Shown in pieces: positions 1 to 9,563 of a stretch of 57,100 nucleotides of DNA. The notes under the pieces are model-generated. The model was not told the origin of the DNA, did no database searches, and saw only the letters and a list, made by a program, of their open reading frames with translations. The position numbers were made by a program, and so were the translations under genes. The DNA comes from an uncultured Bacilli bacterium (GTDB taxonomy: Bacteria; Bacillota_I; Bacilli_A; RF39; UBA660): the NCBI GenBank assembly GCA_944358265.1, contig CALVQR010000003.1, positions 1 through 57,100 on the forward strand. Reading direction: 5' to 3'. Position 1 is the stretch's first letter, and every line of letters starts with the position of its first letter.

Positions 1-44
1 ACAATTCCTACTATAAATAATCCTATTATTAATCCTATTATCAT
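1..44 (-). CDS. 5' end of a divergent gene, probable membrane protein (partial)
   Basis: A purine-rich ribosome binding site (AGGAGAAGGAAA) precedes an ATG at 44 on the minus strand. The 14 visible codons read MIIGLIIGLFIVGI, a strongly hydrophobic N-terminus that would form a membrane segment. The gene runs off the left edge, so its length and identity are unknown. It is divergent from the penicillin-binding protein gene, with about 55 bp between the two starts. Confidence 0.55.
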   Translation of the reverse strand, partial: MIIGLIIGLFIVGI

Positions 45-99
45 TTTCCTTCTCCTCATATTAAATATAATTTTTATTAATAAAGGTGGTCTAAAAATA

Positions 100-2919
100 A
101 TGAAAAAGAAAAAAAAGGTTAATACAAAAAATGAAAATAATAAAATAAACGAAAACAATAAAAAGAAGAAAAAAAAGAAATGGAAAAAAGTACTTAAAAT
201 ATTACTTAATATTTTCTTAATATTTTTACTTATATGTTTAATTGGGGGTATTATTTTTTCAATATATATTGTAAATAATGCACCAGAATTTGATCCTGAA
301 AACTTATATAGTGCAGAATCATCGATAGTATATGATAAAGATGGTAATCAAATTGCTAAACTAGGAGTTGAAAAAAGAAAAAATGTTGAATATGATGATT
401 TACCTCAAATATTAATTGATGCGATTATTGCAACTGAAGATTCAAGATACATGCAACATAATGGATTTGATTTACCTCGTTTCTTAAAAGCTGCCGCAGG
501 GCAAGTTGTTAATAAAATAACTGGAAGTGGCAATGCTGGTGGTGGATCAACACTAGATATGCAGGTAGTAAAAAACAGATATACATCAACTGTTGATTCT
601 GGTTTTGAAGGAATAGTTAGAAAATTTACTGATATATATATTTCTATATTTAAACTTGAAAAAAATTACTCTAAAGAAGAAATTTTAGAATTTTATGTTA
701 ATATTCCTTTCTTAGGAAATAGTTCATATGGTGTAGAACAAGCTTGTCAAAGTTATTTTGGCAAATCTGTTTCAGATATAAATTTAAGTGAAGCTGCTTT
801 AATTGCAGGATTATTCCAGGCGCCAACATCTTATGATCCATATAGAAATCCTGAACTTGCGACTGAAAGAAGAGAAACTGTTTTATATTTAATGCGTAGA
901 CATGGATATATTACAAAAGAAGAAGAAGAAATTGCAAATAGTATTCCCGTTAAGAGCTTACTTAGAGAATCTAACCCTGAATCATCTAGCAACCCATATC
1001 AATCATATTTAAATATAGTTATAGATGAAATTGAAGATAAAACTCAACTAAGTCCATATACAACGGGAATGAGGATATATACAAATTTAGATACAGCAAA
1101 GCAAACATTATTAAATGATATTATGGATGGAAAAACATGGACATGGAAAGATGAAAAAGTTCAAGCAGGTATTGCTGTTGTTGATGTAAATACTGGTGCA
1201 CTTGTTGCTGTTGGTGGAGGAAGAAACCAAAATGGTGAAAGAGTATTAAATTATGCATCAGACATAAAAAGACATATTGGTTCATGTGCAAAACCATTAT
1301 TTGATTATGGGCCAGCACTTGAATATAATAATGCTTCACTTGCAACACAAGTATATGATGGACCGCATTCATATTCTGGAGGAACAGCAGTACGAAATGT
1401 TGATGGTTCATATATGGGAATGATGACATATAAAACTGCTCTTGCCAATTCAAGAAACATACCAGCATTAAAAGTATTTCAATCAAATGATAATGCTAAA
1501 GTTAAAGAATTTGTTACAAAACTTGGAATTACTCCAGAAATTGATAGCTCCGGCACTTTACATGAAGCTCATGCATTAGGTGCATTTGACGGTTCTAATC
1601 CGGTTGAACTTGCCGCTGCATATGCTGCATTTGCTAATGGTGGTTATTATACTGAGCCATATACAGTTAATAAAATAGAATATATCGATACAGATAAAAC
1701 AGTAAGTCTTAAAAATAAGAAAACAAGAGCAATGTCTGACTCTACTGCGTTTATGATAACAGAAGCTTTAAAATATGCAGTTGAAAGCGTATGGAATATA
1801 GGTGGTAGAGTTAGTGGTGTAGATCTTGCTGCAAAAACTGGAACATCAAGTTTTAGTGATGAGGCAAGAAGAGAAAACGGATATCCTTCTAATGCAAATA
1901 GAGATATGTGGGTTACAGGTTATACCCCAGAATATTCTGTATCATTATGGTATGGATATGATAAAGCAGAAAGAGGATACTACCTTGCTAGCGATGGATA
2001 TTCTACACGTGGGAGATTATTTAGACAAGTAATTGCTGGCATATCAGATACAAGTGGAACTAAGAAATTTACTGTACCAAATAGTGTAGTTAAAGCAACA
2101 GTAGAGAAAGAAACATATCCATTAGCATTACCTAGTGAAAATACACCAGATTCTATGAAAGTTACTGATTACTTTAAACGAGGAACAGTTCCAACAGAAG
2201 TTTCTCCAAGATATAGTACTCTTCCTAATGCATCTGGTTTAAATGCAAAAGAAAATGGTAATACAATTGAACTTTCTTGGAAAGCAGCTACAAAACCAGA
2301 ACATTTAACAGATGAATATTTATTAAAATCTATAGAACCATTATATGGCCAAAAAGCACAAGAGCAACTTGCCGCAAGAAAAGCAGCAGATGGTGAATTC
2401 GGTTATGAAGTTTTAGTAAAAGATAACTCTACAGGAACTACAAGTTCTTTAGGCTTTACAACTTCAACAACATTTAAAACTACTAAACAAAATAAAGATG
2501 TTACTTATATAGTAAAAACATGTCTAAGTAATTTAAGAATAACCGCAAGTAGTGGAATATCTATAGAAGTTAAAAATGAAAATCAAGAAACAACAACTAA
2601 TTTAATCACTTATAAAATTAATGGGAATGAACAAGATATAGCAACTATTAATAAAGCTTATATAGACCCAGGAATTGTTGTATATAGTAATGGAATAGAT
2701 GTTACTGATGAAGCTACTATTACTGTTTCTTGTTCTGAACTAGGCACAAGCAACAAAAACCAAAAAGAAACATATACATTTACAAAAGAAGGTAAATATA
2801 TATTAAAATATAATATAAAATATAATGACGAAGTTGAAACTGCAACTAGAACAATAACTGTTAGTGCCGATTCTTCTAATACATCCCCAGAACCTACAAC
2901 ACCAGAGATAACACAATAA
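100..2919 (+). CDS. Class A penicillin-binding protein (transglycosylase/transpeptidase)
   Basis: Bifunctional peptidoglycan synthase that polymerises lipid II and cross-links stem peptides outside the membrane. A very Lys/Asn-rich cytoplasmic tail (1-30) is followed by one membrane segment (about 31-58). The GT51 domain shows EDSRYMQHNG (catalytic Glu113) and GGSTLDMQ (147-154). The transpeptidase has SCAK (Ser395, Lys398), SRN (451-453) and KTGT (579-582), so all three penicillin-binding motifs are intact. Beyond about residue 720 lies a Thr/Ser-rich region with fibronectin/Ig-like beta sequence, which explains the 939-aa length. The start is set by AAAGGTGG upstream of the ATG. It is the only plus-strand gene in the first 13 kb. 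Confidence 0.93.
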   Translation: MKKKKKVNTKNENNKINENNKKKKKKKWKKVLKILLNIFLIFLLICLIGGIIFSIYIVNNAPEFDPENLYSAESSIVYDKDGNQIAKLGVEKRKNVEYDDLPQILIDAIIATEDSRYMQHNGFDLPRFLKAAAGQVVNKITGSGNAGGGSTLDMQVVKNRYTSTVDSGFEGIVRKFTDIYISIFKLEKNYSKEEILEFYVNIPFLGNSSYGVEQACQSYFGKSVSDINLSEAALIAGLFQAPTSYDPYRNPELATERRETVLYLMRRHGYITKEEEEIANSIPVKSLLRESNPESSSNPYQSYLNIVIDEIEDKTQLSPYTTGMRIYTNLDTAKQTLLNDIMDGKTWTWKDEKVQAGIAVVDVNTGALVAVGGGRNQNGERVLNYASDIKRHIGSCAKPLFDYGPALEYNNASLATQVYDGPHSYSGGTAVRNVDGSYMGMMTYKTALANSRNIPALKVFQSNDNAKVKEFVTKLGITPEIDSSGTLHEAHALGAFDGSNPVELAAAYAAFANGGYYTEPYTVNKIEYIDTDKTVSLKNKKTRAMSDSTAFMITEALKYAVESVWNIGGRVSGVDLAAKTGTSSFSDEARRENGYPSNANRDMWVTGYTPEYSVSLWYGYDKAERGYYLASDGYSTRGRLFRQVIAGISDTSGTKKFTVPNSVVKATVEKETYPLALPSENTPDSMKVTDYFKRGTVPTEVSPRYSTLPNASGLNAKENGNTIELSWKAATKPEHLTDEYLLKSIEPLYGQKAQEQLAARKAADGEFGYEVLVKDNSTGTTSSLGFTTSTTFKTTKQNKDVTYIVKTCLSNLRITASSGISIEVKNENQETTTNLITYKINGNEQDIATINKAYIDPGIVVYSNGIDVTDEATITVSCSELGTSNKNQKETYTFTKEGKYILKYNIKYNDEVETATRTITVSADSSNTSPEPTTPEITQ

Positions 2920-2948
2920 AAGAAAACATAAAAGTGAATTAATCAATA

Positions 2949-2980
2949 AAAAGTAAACACAAAAAAGTGTTTACTTTTTT
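2949..2980. terminator. Bidirectional terminator between PBP and spoIVA
   Basis: AAAGTAAACAC / GTGTTTACTTT inverted repeat with A-run and T-run on opposite sides. It serves both convergent genes. Confidence 0.85.
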
Positions 2981-2993
2981 AATTAAAAAATAG

Positions 2994-4469
2994 CTATAAT
3001 ACTATAGCTATCATATTATTTGAGCCTTTATTTACAACTTTACATAATGTACTTTGGAGTTTATATCTTAAATTATCTGGCATTAATGATAATTTTGCTT
3101 GTATTCCTTCTTGAACAATTACATCTAGACTTCTACCAAATATTTCGCTTTTCCAAATGCTTTCTCCTTCATCTTGATTTTTTGTTAAATAATTAATAAG
3201 TTCTTTAGATTGAAGTTCTGATCCTATAATAGGTTCGAAAGTACTCTCTACATCTACTCTTATCATATGAATAGATGGTGCGACTGCTTTTAATTTAACG
3301 CCATATCTACCACCTTGTTTAACTACTTCTGGCGTATCTAACTTCATATCTTTTAATGTTGGTATTGCAATACCATATCCAGTAGATTTAACCATTTTAA
3401 GTGCATTCTTATATTGTTCAAATTCTTCTTTAGTATCATTATATTCTTGAAATATTGATAAAAGGGAGGCTCTACTATTTATATTTGTTCCTATTATTTC
3501 TTTTAATACCTCATCATATAAATTATTAGGTGCAGTTAATGTAATTGTCACTTCTCCTTTTGAAGGATCTACTCCTGACATATATGATTTCTCTATTTGA
3601 TCACATTCTCTAAAATTTTTATTTATAGTTTCGATATCTCTTAGTTTATCAACTTCTATAACAGAATCTCTTATTTGATCCATATATACTTTTTTTATTG
3701 GATGATTTGAATTAAGACATGCAATCCAATCTGGAATATCTACTTTTATATTAAGTACTGGAAATTCATATAAAGCTTCTTTTAATATATTATATACATC
3801 TTTTTCATTCATTGTTTCTACACTTATTGGTATTACTGGTACCCCATGTTCCTCTTTTAATTTGTCTGCTAATCTCTCTGTTTCTGGAAGTGTTGGGTGT
3901 GATGAATTTAAAAGTACTATAAATGGTTTGCCTATTTCTTTAAGTTCACTAATAACCTCATTTTCTGCCTCTACATAATTATTTCTTGTAATATCTCCTA
4001 TACTTCCATCAGTAGTTACCACTATACCAATTGTAGAATGATCCCTAATAACCTTTTCAGTACCAATTTCAGCAGCTTCAACAAAAGGAATATCTTCATC
4101 ATACCAAGGAGTTTTTACCATTCTTGGTTCTCCCATTTCATCTTCATAACCTTTAGCTGCAGGAACTACATAACCAACACAATCAACTAGTCTTATGTTT
4201 GCTTCAAATTCATCAACTTTTATTTTTGCAGCATTACTTGGAACAAATTTAGGCTCAATTGTCATAATAGTTTTGCCTTGAGCTGTTTGAGGAATTTCAT
4301 CCAAACATCTTTTTCTTTCATATTCATCTTCAATATTAGGTACAACTAAATTTTCTATAAATTTTTTAATAAAAGTTGATTTACCAGTTCTCACTGCTCC
4401 TACTACACCTAAGTAAATATCTCCACCAGTTCTTTCTGATATACTCTTTATAATATCTATTTTTTCCAT
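2994..4469 (-). CDS. spoIVA: Stage IV sporulation protein A (spore coat basement ATPase)
   Basis: SpoIVA is the ATPase that polymerises on the forespore surface and anchors the spore coat. The 491 aa is almost exactly the usual family length. The N-terminal TRAFAC-type NTPase domain has Walker A GAVRTGKST (24-32) and a VDCVGY segment (95-100); the long middle and C-terminal domains are family-typical. In Bacillus, der is also close to spoIVA, and here spoVIF and der lie immediately upstream. A CATATAGT -10-like element with a 14-bp spacer precedes it (4493-4521), compatible with mother-cell (sigma-E type) control. Identification is firm; the promoter assignment is inference. Confidence 0.95.
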   Translation of the reverse strand: MEKIDIIKSISERTGGDIYLGVVGAVRTGKSTFIKKFIENLVVPNIEDEYERKRCLDEIPQTAQGKTIMTIEPKFVPSNAAKIKVDEFEANIRLVDCVGYVVPAAKGYEDEMGEPRMVKTPWYDEDIPFVEAAEIGTEKVIRDHSTIGIVVTTDGSIGDITRNNYVEAENEVISELKEIGKPFIVLLNSSHPTLPETERLADKLKEEHGVPVIPISVETMNEKDVYNILKEALYEFPVLNIKVDIPDWIACLNSNHPIKKVYMDQIRDSVIEVDKLRDIETINKNFRECDQIEKSYMSGVDPSKGEVTITLTAPNNLYDEVLKEIIGTNINSRASLLSIFQEYNDTKEEFEQYKNALKMVKSTGYGIAIPTLKDMKLDTPEVVKQGGRYGVKLKAVAPSIHMIRVDVESTFEPIIGSELQSKELINYLTKNQDEGESIWKSEIFGRSLDVIVQEGIQAKLSLMPDNLRYKLQSTLCKVVNKGSNNMIAIVL

Positions 4470-4492
4470 TTAATCCCTACTTTCTTTATTAA

Positions 4493-4521
4493 ACTATATG
4501 ATTGATTAAAAAAGTTATTAC
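4493..4521 (-). promoter_or_regulatory. Candidate sigma-E-type promoter of spoIVA
   Basis: Minus strand reads GTAATAA, 14 bp, CATATAGT. The -10 resembles the known sigma-E CATAnAnT box and the spacing fits; the -35 is only a partial match. Confidence 0.4.
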
Positions 4522-4530
4522 AAAAATGTA

Positions 4531-4556
4531 AAATAAAAACTCTATTATTAGAGTTT
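4531..4556 (-). terminator. Terminator after spoVIF
   Basis: AAACTCTA-ATAA-TAGAGTTT hairpin followed by TTATTTT. It starts directly at the spoVIF stop codon. Confidence 0.7.
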
Positions 4557-4797
4557 ATATCATTTTATCTAAATTATTAGGTATCTTATCATTTACAACT
4601 GCACTTATTATTTTATCTTCTTGTTCTTTTGATACCTCTTTCCCAGTCATTTGACTAAGTTCATGAATTACTTCTCTTAATGTATTTTCATCTTTCATTT
4701 TATCACCTTGAAGTTTTTGTGCAAGACTTACAATTGTTGATTTTTTTACATTAGTTTTATTTTCTACTTTCTTAAAAAAGTTATCACTTAGGTTCAC
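4555..4797 (-). CDS. spoVIF: Stage VI sporulation protein F-like small protein
   Basis: 80 aa, the usual size for the SpoVIF/YjcC family. The sequence has the FFKKVENKT-NVKKSTI start, LAQKLQGDKMKDE in the middle and an acidic VNDKIPNNLDKMI end, which I recognise as that family. In Bacillus the protein is needed for late spore coat assembly. The start codon is GTG, with AGAGGTGATGG about nine bases upstream. It lies between der and spoIVA on the same strand. A GTCTAAT...ATTAGAC inverted repeat sits just upstream of the ribosome binding site (about 4804-4830). Confidence 0.75.
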   Translation of the reverse strand: MNLSDNFFKKVENKTNVKKSTIVSLAQKLQGDKMKDENTLREVIHELSQMTGKEVSKEQEDKIISAVVNDKIPNNLDKMI

Positions 4798-4843
4798 TTA
4801 AACCATCACCTCTAGTCTAATATATGAAAAATTAGACTTTTGG

Positions 4844-6154
4844 TTACTCTTCACCTTTACTTTTAAATTGAAGTATTATTGGTGTCCCTTCAAAATCAAA
4901 ATTCTCCCTTATTTTGTTTTCTAAATATCTAGCATAGGAAAAATGTACTAAACCTTTACTATTTACATTTAAATTAAATTTTGGTGGCATTATACCTGAT
5001 TGTGATGAGAAATATATTTTAAGTCTTTTCCCTTTATATGATGGTGCGGGATTTAATGCATAAGCATCGTTTATTACCTGATTTAGTAAACTTGTTTTTA
5101 CTTCTCTCCTTGAATTTTCATACACTCTAATTATTTCAGGCATAAGTGTATGAATTCTTTTTTTAGTTAATGCACTTAAAAATACAATAGGAACATAACT
5201 TAAAAACTGAAATTCGGCTCTCATTTTTTTAGTATAAGATTTAATATCATTTTTATCGTCTACTGTATCCCATTTATTAACAACAAGAACCATTGGCTTT
5301 CCAGCTTCTAGTGCATATGCAGCAATATGTTTATCATGTTCTATAATACCTTCTTCAGCATTAATAACAATTACACATACATCACTACGTTCAATTGATT
5401 TCATTGCTCTAAATAAACTATATTTTTCAACAGATTCAAATATTTTTCCTTTTTTTCTCATACCCGCAGTATCTATGACTACATAATCTTTTTTTTCATA
5501 TTTAAATTTTGTATCCACTGAATCTCTAGTAGTCCCCGCTTTATCACTAACTATTACTCTGTCTTCGTTTAAAATTGCATTTGTTAAAGAACTTTTACCT
5601 ACATTTGGTCTACCTATTAAACAAAATTTAATTGCTAAATCCTCTGTATCTTCGGTATATTTATTAAAATCTTTTGTAATTTCATTTAACAATTTATCAA
5701 AATTTATACCATGTTCTCCACTTATTGGAATATATTTATCAAAACCAAGTTCATAAAAATCATATATGTTATCATGATGCTTTTTGTTATCCATTTTATT
5801 AATTGCTACTATAATTCTTTTATTTGATTTATATAATATATCTCTTACGACATAATCATTTGAAGTTAGTCCTTCTTTACCATCTACAACAAAAACTACT
5901 ACATCTGCCTCTTCTATTGCAATTTCAGCCTGAATTTTTATTTCATTATTAAAGGTTTCTTTACCTACATCAATACCACCCGTATCAATTAGATTAAATT
6001 TATAATCTTTATAATTTACAGTACCATATATTCTATCTCTTGTTATACCTGGAACATCTTCAATTATTGATATTTTCTTTCCAACTATTCTATTAAATAT
6101 TGTTGACTTCCCTACATTTGGACTTCCAACAAGTGCAACTGTTGGTAATTTCAT
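4844..6154 (-). CDS. der: Ribosome-associated double GTPase Der (EngA)
   Basis: Essential GTPase for 50S subunit maturation. Two tandem G domains are visible: GSPNVGKS (10-17) with DTGG, and a second GRPNVGKS with DTAGMRKKGK and NKWD, followed by the C-terminal KH-like domain. With the start at the ATG at 6154 (GAGGTG six bases upstream) the protein is 436 aa, exactly the Bacillus length. A possible GTG three codons further upstream overlaps that ribosome binding site and is unlikely. Confidence 0.96.
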   Translation of the reverse strand: MKLPTVALVGSPNVGKSTIFNRIVGKKISIIEDVPGITRDRIYGTVNYKDYKFNLIDTGGIDVGKETFNNEIKIQAEIAIEEADVVVFVVDGKEGLTSNDYVVRDILYKSNKRIIVAINKMDNKKHHDNIYDFYELGFDKYIPISGEHGINFDKLLNEITKDFNKYTEDTEDLAIKFCLIGRPNVGKSSLTNAILNEDRVIVSDKAGTTRDSVDTKFKYEKKDYVVIDTAGMRKKGKIFESVEKYSLFRAMKSIERSDVCVIVINAEEGIIEHDKHIAAYALEAGKPMVLVVNKWDTVDDKNDIKSYTKKMRAEFQFLSYVPIVFLSALTKKRIHTLMPEIIRVYENSRREVKTSLLNQVINDAYALNPAPSYKGKRLKIYFSSQSGIMPPKFNLNVNSKGLVHFSYARYLENKIRENFDFEGTPIILQFKSKGEE

Positions 6155-6180
6155 AAGAAACACCTCTTTTCTGATAGTTA

Positions 6181-6189
6181 ATTATACCA
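6181..6189 (-). promoter_or_regulatory. Extended -10 promoter of der
   Basis: Minus strand TGGTATAAT (TGnTATAAT) about 27 bp upstream of the der start. No convincing -35. Confidence 0.45.
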
Positions 6190-6211
6190 CAATTATAAAA
6201 AAAAAAGAAGT

Positions 6212-6640
6212 TTATATTTTTATTCCTTTCCCTATTATTTTATAAACATCAGTCCCATATATAATATTTGCATCTTCAAAGATATTAATATTAATATCTT
6301 TGATATTAACAAAAAATCTATCATTATAATGATATATCTCATAATCTAAATAATTTAATACATCTTCAATTTCATATAAAAAAAGAGAATCCTTTTTTAT
6401 ATTTAATTTTAAATTAACAACATTATCATATAAACTAAAGCTTTTTTTATCTATTTCTAAAATCATTCCATAATATTTATTAACATATAAATCTAAAATA
6501 TAAGAACTTTTAAATTCTATATTATAATATTTATTTAATTTATCAAATACATTTATTAATGTATCTTTTATATTTAAATCATAATATTTATCATCAAATA
6601 AATAAACTATTATTTTATCTTTACTACTTTCAACTTTCAT
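6212..6640 (-). CDS. Uncharacterised 142-aa protein between engB and der
   Basis: Not recognised. 142 aa from the ATG at 6640 (146 if an upstream GTG is used). Rich in Asp, Asn, Ile, Tyr and Lys, with no membrane segment or Cys pattern. The alternating polar/hydrophobic spacing suggests a small alpha/beta fold. A CATATAAT box (6658-6665) just upstream resembles those before spoIVA, yunB and cwlJ, so a sporulation role is possible, but this is inference only. There is no clear hairpin terminator after it. Confidence 0.6.
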   Translation of the reverse strand: MKVESSKDKIIVYLFDDKYYDLNIKDTLINVFDKLNKYYNIEFKSSYILDLYVNKYYGMILEIDKKSFSLYDNVVNLKLNIKKDSLFLYEIEDVLNYLDYEIYHYNDRFFVNIKDININIFEDANIIYGTDVYKIIGKGIKI

Positions 6641-6657
6641 AAAACACATCACACTAA

Positions 6658-6665
6658 ATTATATG
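6658..6665 (-). promoter_or_regulatory. CATATAAT -10-like element before the 142-aa gene
   Basis: Minus-strand CATATAAT directly after the engB terminator T-run; same form as in front of yunB, cwlJ and spoIVA. Confidence 0.3.
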
Positions 6666-6692
6666 AAAAAAATGAAGAATTACTCTTCATTT
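6664..6692 (-). terminator. engB terminator containing the stop codon
   Basis: AATGAAGA(G)-TAA-TTCTTCATT hairpin plus TTTTT. The TAA stop of engB is the loop. Confidence 0.75.
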
Positions 6693-7276
6693 TGATAAAC
6701 TATTTCATCTATTTTTTTTACAATATCATTCTTGCCCAATTTTGTAGAACTAGAAAATAATACAAAATTATCACCTTCTTTAATATTTAATGTATCTTTT
6801 ATTAATTTTTCTTGTTTATCTCTAAATGTTCTACCTATTTTATCTACCTTAGTTGCTACTATAGTGACATTTAAATCATAATATTTCAAAAAATTATACA
6901 TAAGTAAATCATCTTGCGTTGGTTTATGTCTAAAATCTATAAGTAAAAATACTTCTTTTAAATTATTTCTATTTGCAAGATATTCTTCTATCATCATACC
7001 AAATTTTTGTTGTCTTTCCTTGCTTACATTTGCAAATCCATACCCTGGTACATCTACTAAATAAAAATCATTATTAACATTATAAAAATTTAAAGTTTGC
7101 GTTTTTCCTGGTTTACCTGAAACTCTGGCAAAGTTTTTCCTTTCTATAATTGAATTTATAAAACTACTTTTACCTACATTACTTCTACCAACAAGTAATA
7201 ATTCAGGTTTATTATCCGTAGGATATTGGCTTTGTCTAACTGCGCTAATAGTGAGTTCGACACTGTTAATTTTCAT
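6680..7276 (-). CDS. engB: Ribosome biogenesis GTPase EngB (YsxC/YihA)
   Basis: GTP-binding protein for large-subunit assembly. 198 aa from the ATG at 7276, chosen because GGTGAT lies four bases upstream. Motifs are G1 GRSNVGKS (30-37), the GKTQT switch segment, G3 DVPGYGF, and TKVDK (G4); FSSSTKLG is the G5 region. Length and motif order are typical. A TGATATAAT element lies upstream at 7293-7301. Confidence 0.95.
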   Translation of the reverse strand: MKINSVELTISAVRQSQYPTDNKPELLLVGRSNVGKSSFINSIIERKNFARVSGKPGKTQTLNFYNVNNDFYLVDVPGYGFANVSKERQQKFGMMIEEYLANRNNLKEVFLLIDFRHKPTQDDLLMYNFLKYYDLNVTIVATKVDKIGRTFRDKQEKLIKDTLNIKEGDNFVLFSSSTKLGKNDIVKKIDEIVYQNEE

Positions 7277-7292
7277 TTTTATCACCATAACA

Positions 7293-7301
7293 ATTATATC
7301 A
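7293..7301 (-). promoter_or_regulatory. Extended -10 promoter of engB
   Basis: Minus-strand TGATATAAT, about 17 bp before the start codon. Confidence 0.5.
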
Positions 7302-7305
7302 AATT

Positions 7306-7336
7306 AAAAAAAATAAAGCAAATTGCCTTATTTTTT
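7306..7336 (-). terminator. Terminator of the NrnA-like gene
   Basis: AAAATAAGGCAA/TTTGCTTTATTTT hairpin with T-run. The TAA stop of the gene lies in the 5' stem. Confidence 0.7.
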
Positions 7337-8284
7337 ATATTTTTTATATTCAATACATAATTGATCTAGATCATTTACAATGTCTTCCATTTCATCAAAA
7401 GTCTTAATTCTAGCACCTGATGCAAATTTATGTCCACCACCATTATGTCTTTCTAAAACTTTATTAATAACAGGTCCTCGACTCCTTACATTTACTCTGA
7501 TTAAACCTTGTTTTATATCTTCAGAAAATGTTACCCAAACTAGAACTTCATCTATATTATTAAAATTATTTACTAAATTCCCACTGCTTGCTGGATCTAC
7601 TTCAAATTGCTTTATTATTTCATCTGTTAGTTTTATATATCCAAGACCATTTTCTGTTACTATTAGATTTTGATACATATAACCCTGTAATCTAATTTCT
7701 GATAATGGTCTTCTATATAAATCATCATATAAAGAAGTAAAATCTATACCTGTATCATCTATCATTTTTGATACTATTCTCATTGTATCTGCAGTTGTAT
7801 AATAGAATAAAAATCTATTTGTATCAGATACTAATCCCATAAACAATCTTTCTGCAGCATATTTATTTATTTTTAACTTTGTACCATAACATAATTCCAT
7901 TATCATTTGACATACACTTGATTTAGTATCATCTACCCATTTAATAGAACCAAATTCATCTATTTCAGGATGATGATCTATTTTTATTACATCTTTAAAA
8001 TCATTAATGCTATTTATTCCATCAATTCTTTTTAAATCAGGTGTATCAAGTACAATTAATAAAGCATCCTTAAATTTACTTTCATTTATTTTATCAATAG
8101 TTCCCATAAATTTAAATTTAGATGCCGAAGCACCTACAGTATATACTTCTTTTTTAGGAAAAGTTTCTTTTATTATTTCTCTTAATCCTATTGAACTACC
8201 TAAAGCATCAGGATCTGCACCTATATGTCTTGCTATAACAATAATATCATTTTCTTTAATTTTTTTATATATTGCTTTTTTCAT
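7328..8284 (-). CDS. nrnA: DHH-DHHA1 phosphoesterase, NrnA-like (nanoRNase/pAp phosphatase)
   Basis: Family members degrade 2-5 nt RNAs and dephosphorylate pAp or cyclic-dinucleotide products. 318 aa. The N-terminal DHH domain shows HIGADPDALGS (the family HxnPDgDaxGS motif), VLDTPD, then KIDHHPE, which carries the eponymous DHH residues. The C-terminal DHHA1 domain ends in GGGHKFASGA, the substrate-binding glycine motif. All expected metal ligands appear present. Gene order ackA-nrnA-engB runs on the minus strand. Whether pAp, nanoRNA or c-di-AMP product is preferred cannot be told from sequence. Confidence 0.88.
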   Translation of the reverse strand: MKKAIYKKIKENDIIVIARHIGADPDALGSSIGLREIIKETFPKKEVYTVGASASKFKFMGTIDKINESKFKDALLIVLDTPDLKRIDGINSINDFKDVIKIDHHPEIDEFGSIKWVDDTKSSVCQMIMELCYGTKLKINKYAAERLFMGLVSDTNRFLFYYTTADTMRIVSKMIDDTGIDFTSLYDDLYRRPLSEIRLQGYMYQNLIVTENGLGYIKLTDEIIKQFEVDPASSGNLVNNFNNIDEVLVWVTFSEDIKQGLIRVNVRSRGPVINKVLERHNGGGHKFASGARIKTFDEMEDIVNDLDQLCIEYKKYKK

Positions 8285-8296
8285 ATTACTCTCTTT

Positions 8297-9478
8297 CTAT
8301 ATTAAACTATATGTATCTCTCGCTATAACAACTTCTTCATCAGTAGGTATTACAAATACTTTTACAGTTGAGTCAGGAGTTGATATTAAACCTTCTTTAC
8401 CAAATCTTAGTTCATCGTTTTTTTCTCTATCTATTTTAATGCCTAAACATGAAAGTCTATCTACAACCATTCTTCTTATATGTGGTGCATTTTCACCTAC
8501 ACCTGCTGTGAAACAAAGTGCATCAACCCCACCCAATTCAACATAATATTTTGCAATATAACCTACAATTGAATTGACATACATATGATGTGCAAGTATA
8601 CTTGGTTTATGATTCTCTGCAATCTTAACATCTATATCTCTAAAATCACTACTAACTTCACTTATACCAAGCATTCCACTTTTTTTATTTAAACAATTAT
8701 CCACTTCTTGAATGCTCATTCCTGTTTTATTCATAATATACGGAATCATCCCATAATCAATATCACCACTTCTTGAGCCCATTACAATACCAGCATTTGG
8801 TGTAAATCCCATTGTTGTATCAATACATCTACCATCTCTTACTGCACTAATACTTCCACCATTCCCTAAATGGCAAACAATAACATTTGCAAGATCTTTA
8901 TCTAATAATTCCATTGCTCTTTCTGATACATATTTATGACTCATCCCATGAAATCCATATTTTCTAACACCATATTTAGTGTACCATTCATTAGGAACTG
9001 CATATCTATATCTATCTTCTTTCATTGTTTGATGAAATGCAGTGTCAAAGCATCCTACTTGAATAGCATTAGGTATTTGTTTCATAAAAGCATAAACACC
9101 TGATATATTAGACGGGTTATGTAAAGGGGCAAGTTCATTTAATGTAGAGATATCTTTTAATATTTCATCATTTAATATTAATGATTTAGAATATTTATCT
9201 GCACCATGAACTATTCTATGACCAACACCCTTTATTTCATCTAAAGAATTAATAACTTTATTTTCAAGTAATTCATTAATTAATATATTAACTGCTATCT
9301 CATGATTAGCAAGTTCTGCTTCTTTTTTTATTTTTTCTCCATTTATTTTAATAGTATAAAAACTATTATCTAGACCTATTCTTTCAAATACACCTGAAAT
9401 TAATACTTTTTCTTCTGGCATTTCGTACATTTGAAATTTTAATGAAGAACTACCAGCATTTACTGATAAAATTTTCAT
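8297..9478 (-). CDS. ackA: Acetate kinase
   Basis: Converts acetyl phosphate plus ADP to acetate plus ATP, the substrate-level ATP step of fermentation. 393 aa from the ATG at 9478, preceded by GAGGTGATTAT. Recognisable motifs: NAGSSSLKF near the N-terminus, GHRIVHG, FHGMSHKYV, HLGNGGS and FTAGVGENAP. Length is family-typical. No phosphotransacetylase gene lies next to it. The upstream region carries TATAATATATAT, probably its -10. Confidence 0.96.
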   Translation of the reverse strand: MKILSVNAGSSSLKFQMYEMPEEKVLISGVFERIGLDNSFYTIKINGEKIKKEAELANHEIAVNILINELLENKVINSLDEIKGVGHRIVHGADKYSKSLILNDEILKDISTLNELAPLHNPSNISGVYAFMKQIPNAIQVGCFDTAFHQTMKEDRYRYAVPNEWYTKYGVRKYGFHGMSHKYVSERAMELLDKDLANVIVCHLGNGGSISAVRDGRCIDTTMGFTPNAGIVMGSRSGDIDYGMIPYIMNKTGMSIQEVDNCLNKKSGMLGISEVSSDFRDIDVKIAENHKPSILAHHMYVNSIVGYIAKYYVELGGVDALCFTAGVGENAPHIRRMVVDRLSCLGIKIDREKNDELRFGKEGLISTPDSTVKVFVIPTDEEVVIARDTYSLI

Positions 9479-9535
9479 ATAATCACCTCTATATATATTA
9501 TACACTAATTATATTTTTAATTAAAGAACAGATAA

Positions 9536-9563
9536 AGAAAAAAACATATTTTTACATATGTTA
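9536..9563 (-). terminator. Terminator after the 296-aa anchored protein
   Basis: AACATAT-GTAAA-AATATGTT hairpin and T7. It begins within the TAA stop codon. Confidence 0.65.

Noticed and set aside
1121..1486. Long open frame on the minus strand opposite the PBP gene
   Set aside because: Low-complexity His/Gln-rich shadow of the coding strand with no ribosome binding site.
7380..8546. Plus-strand open frames opposite the nrnA-like and ackA genes
   Set aside because: Ser/Ile/Leu-rich antisense shadows of firmly identified genes, without start signals.
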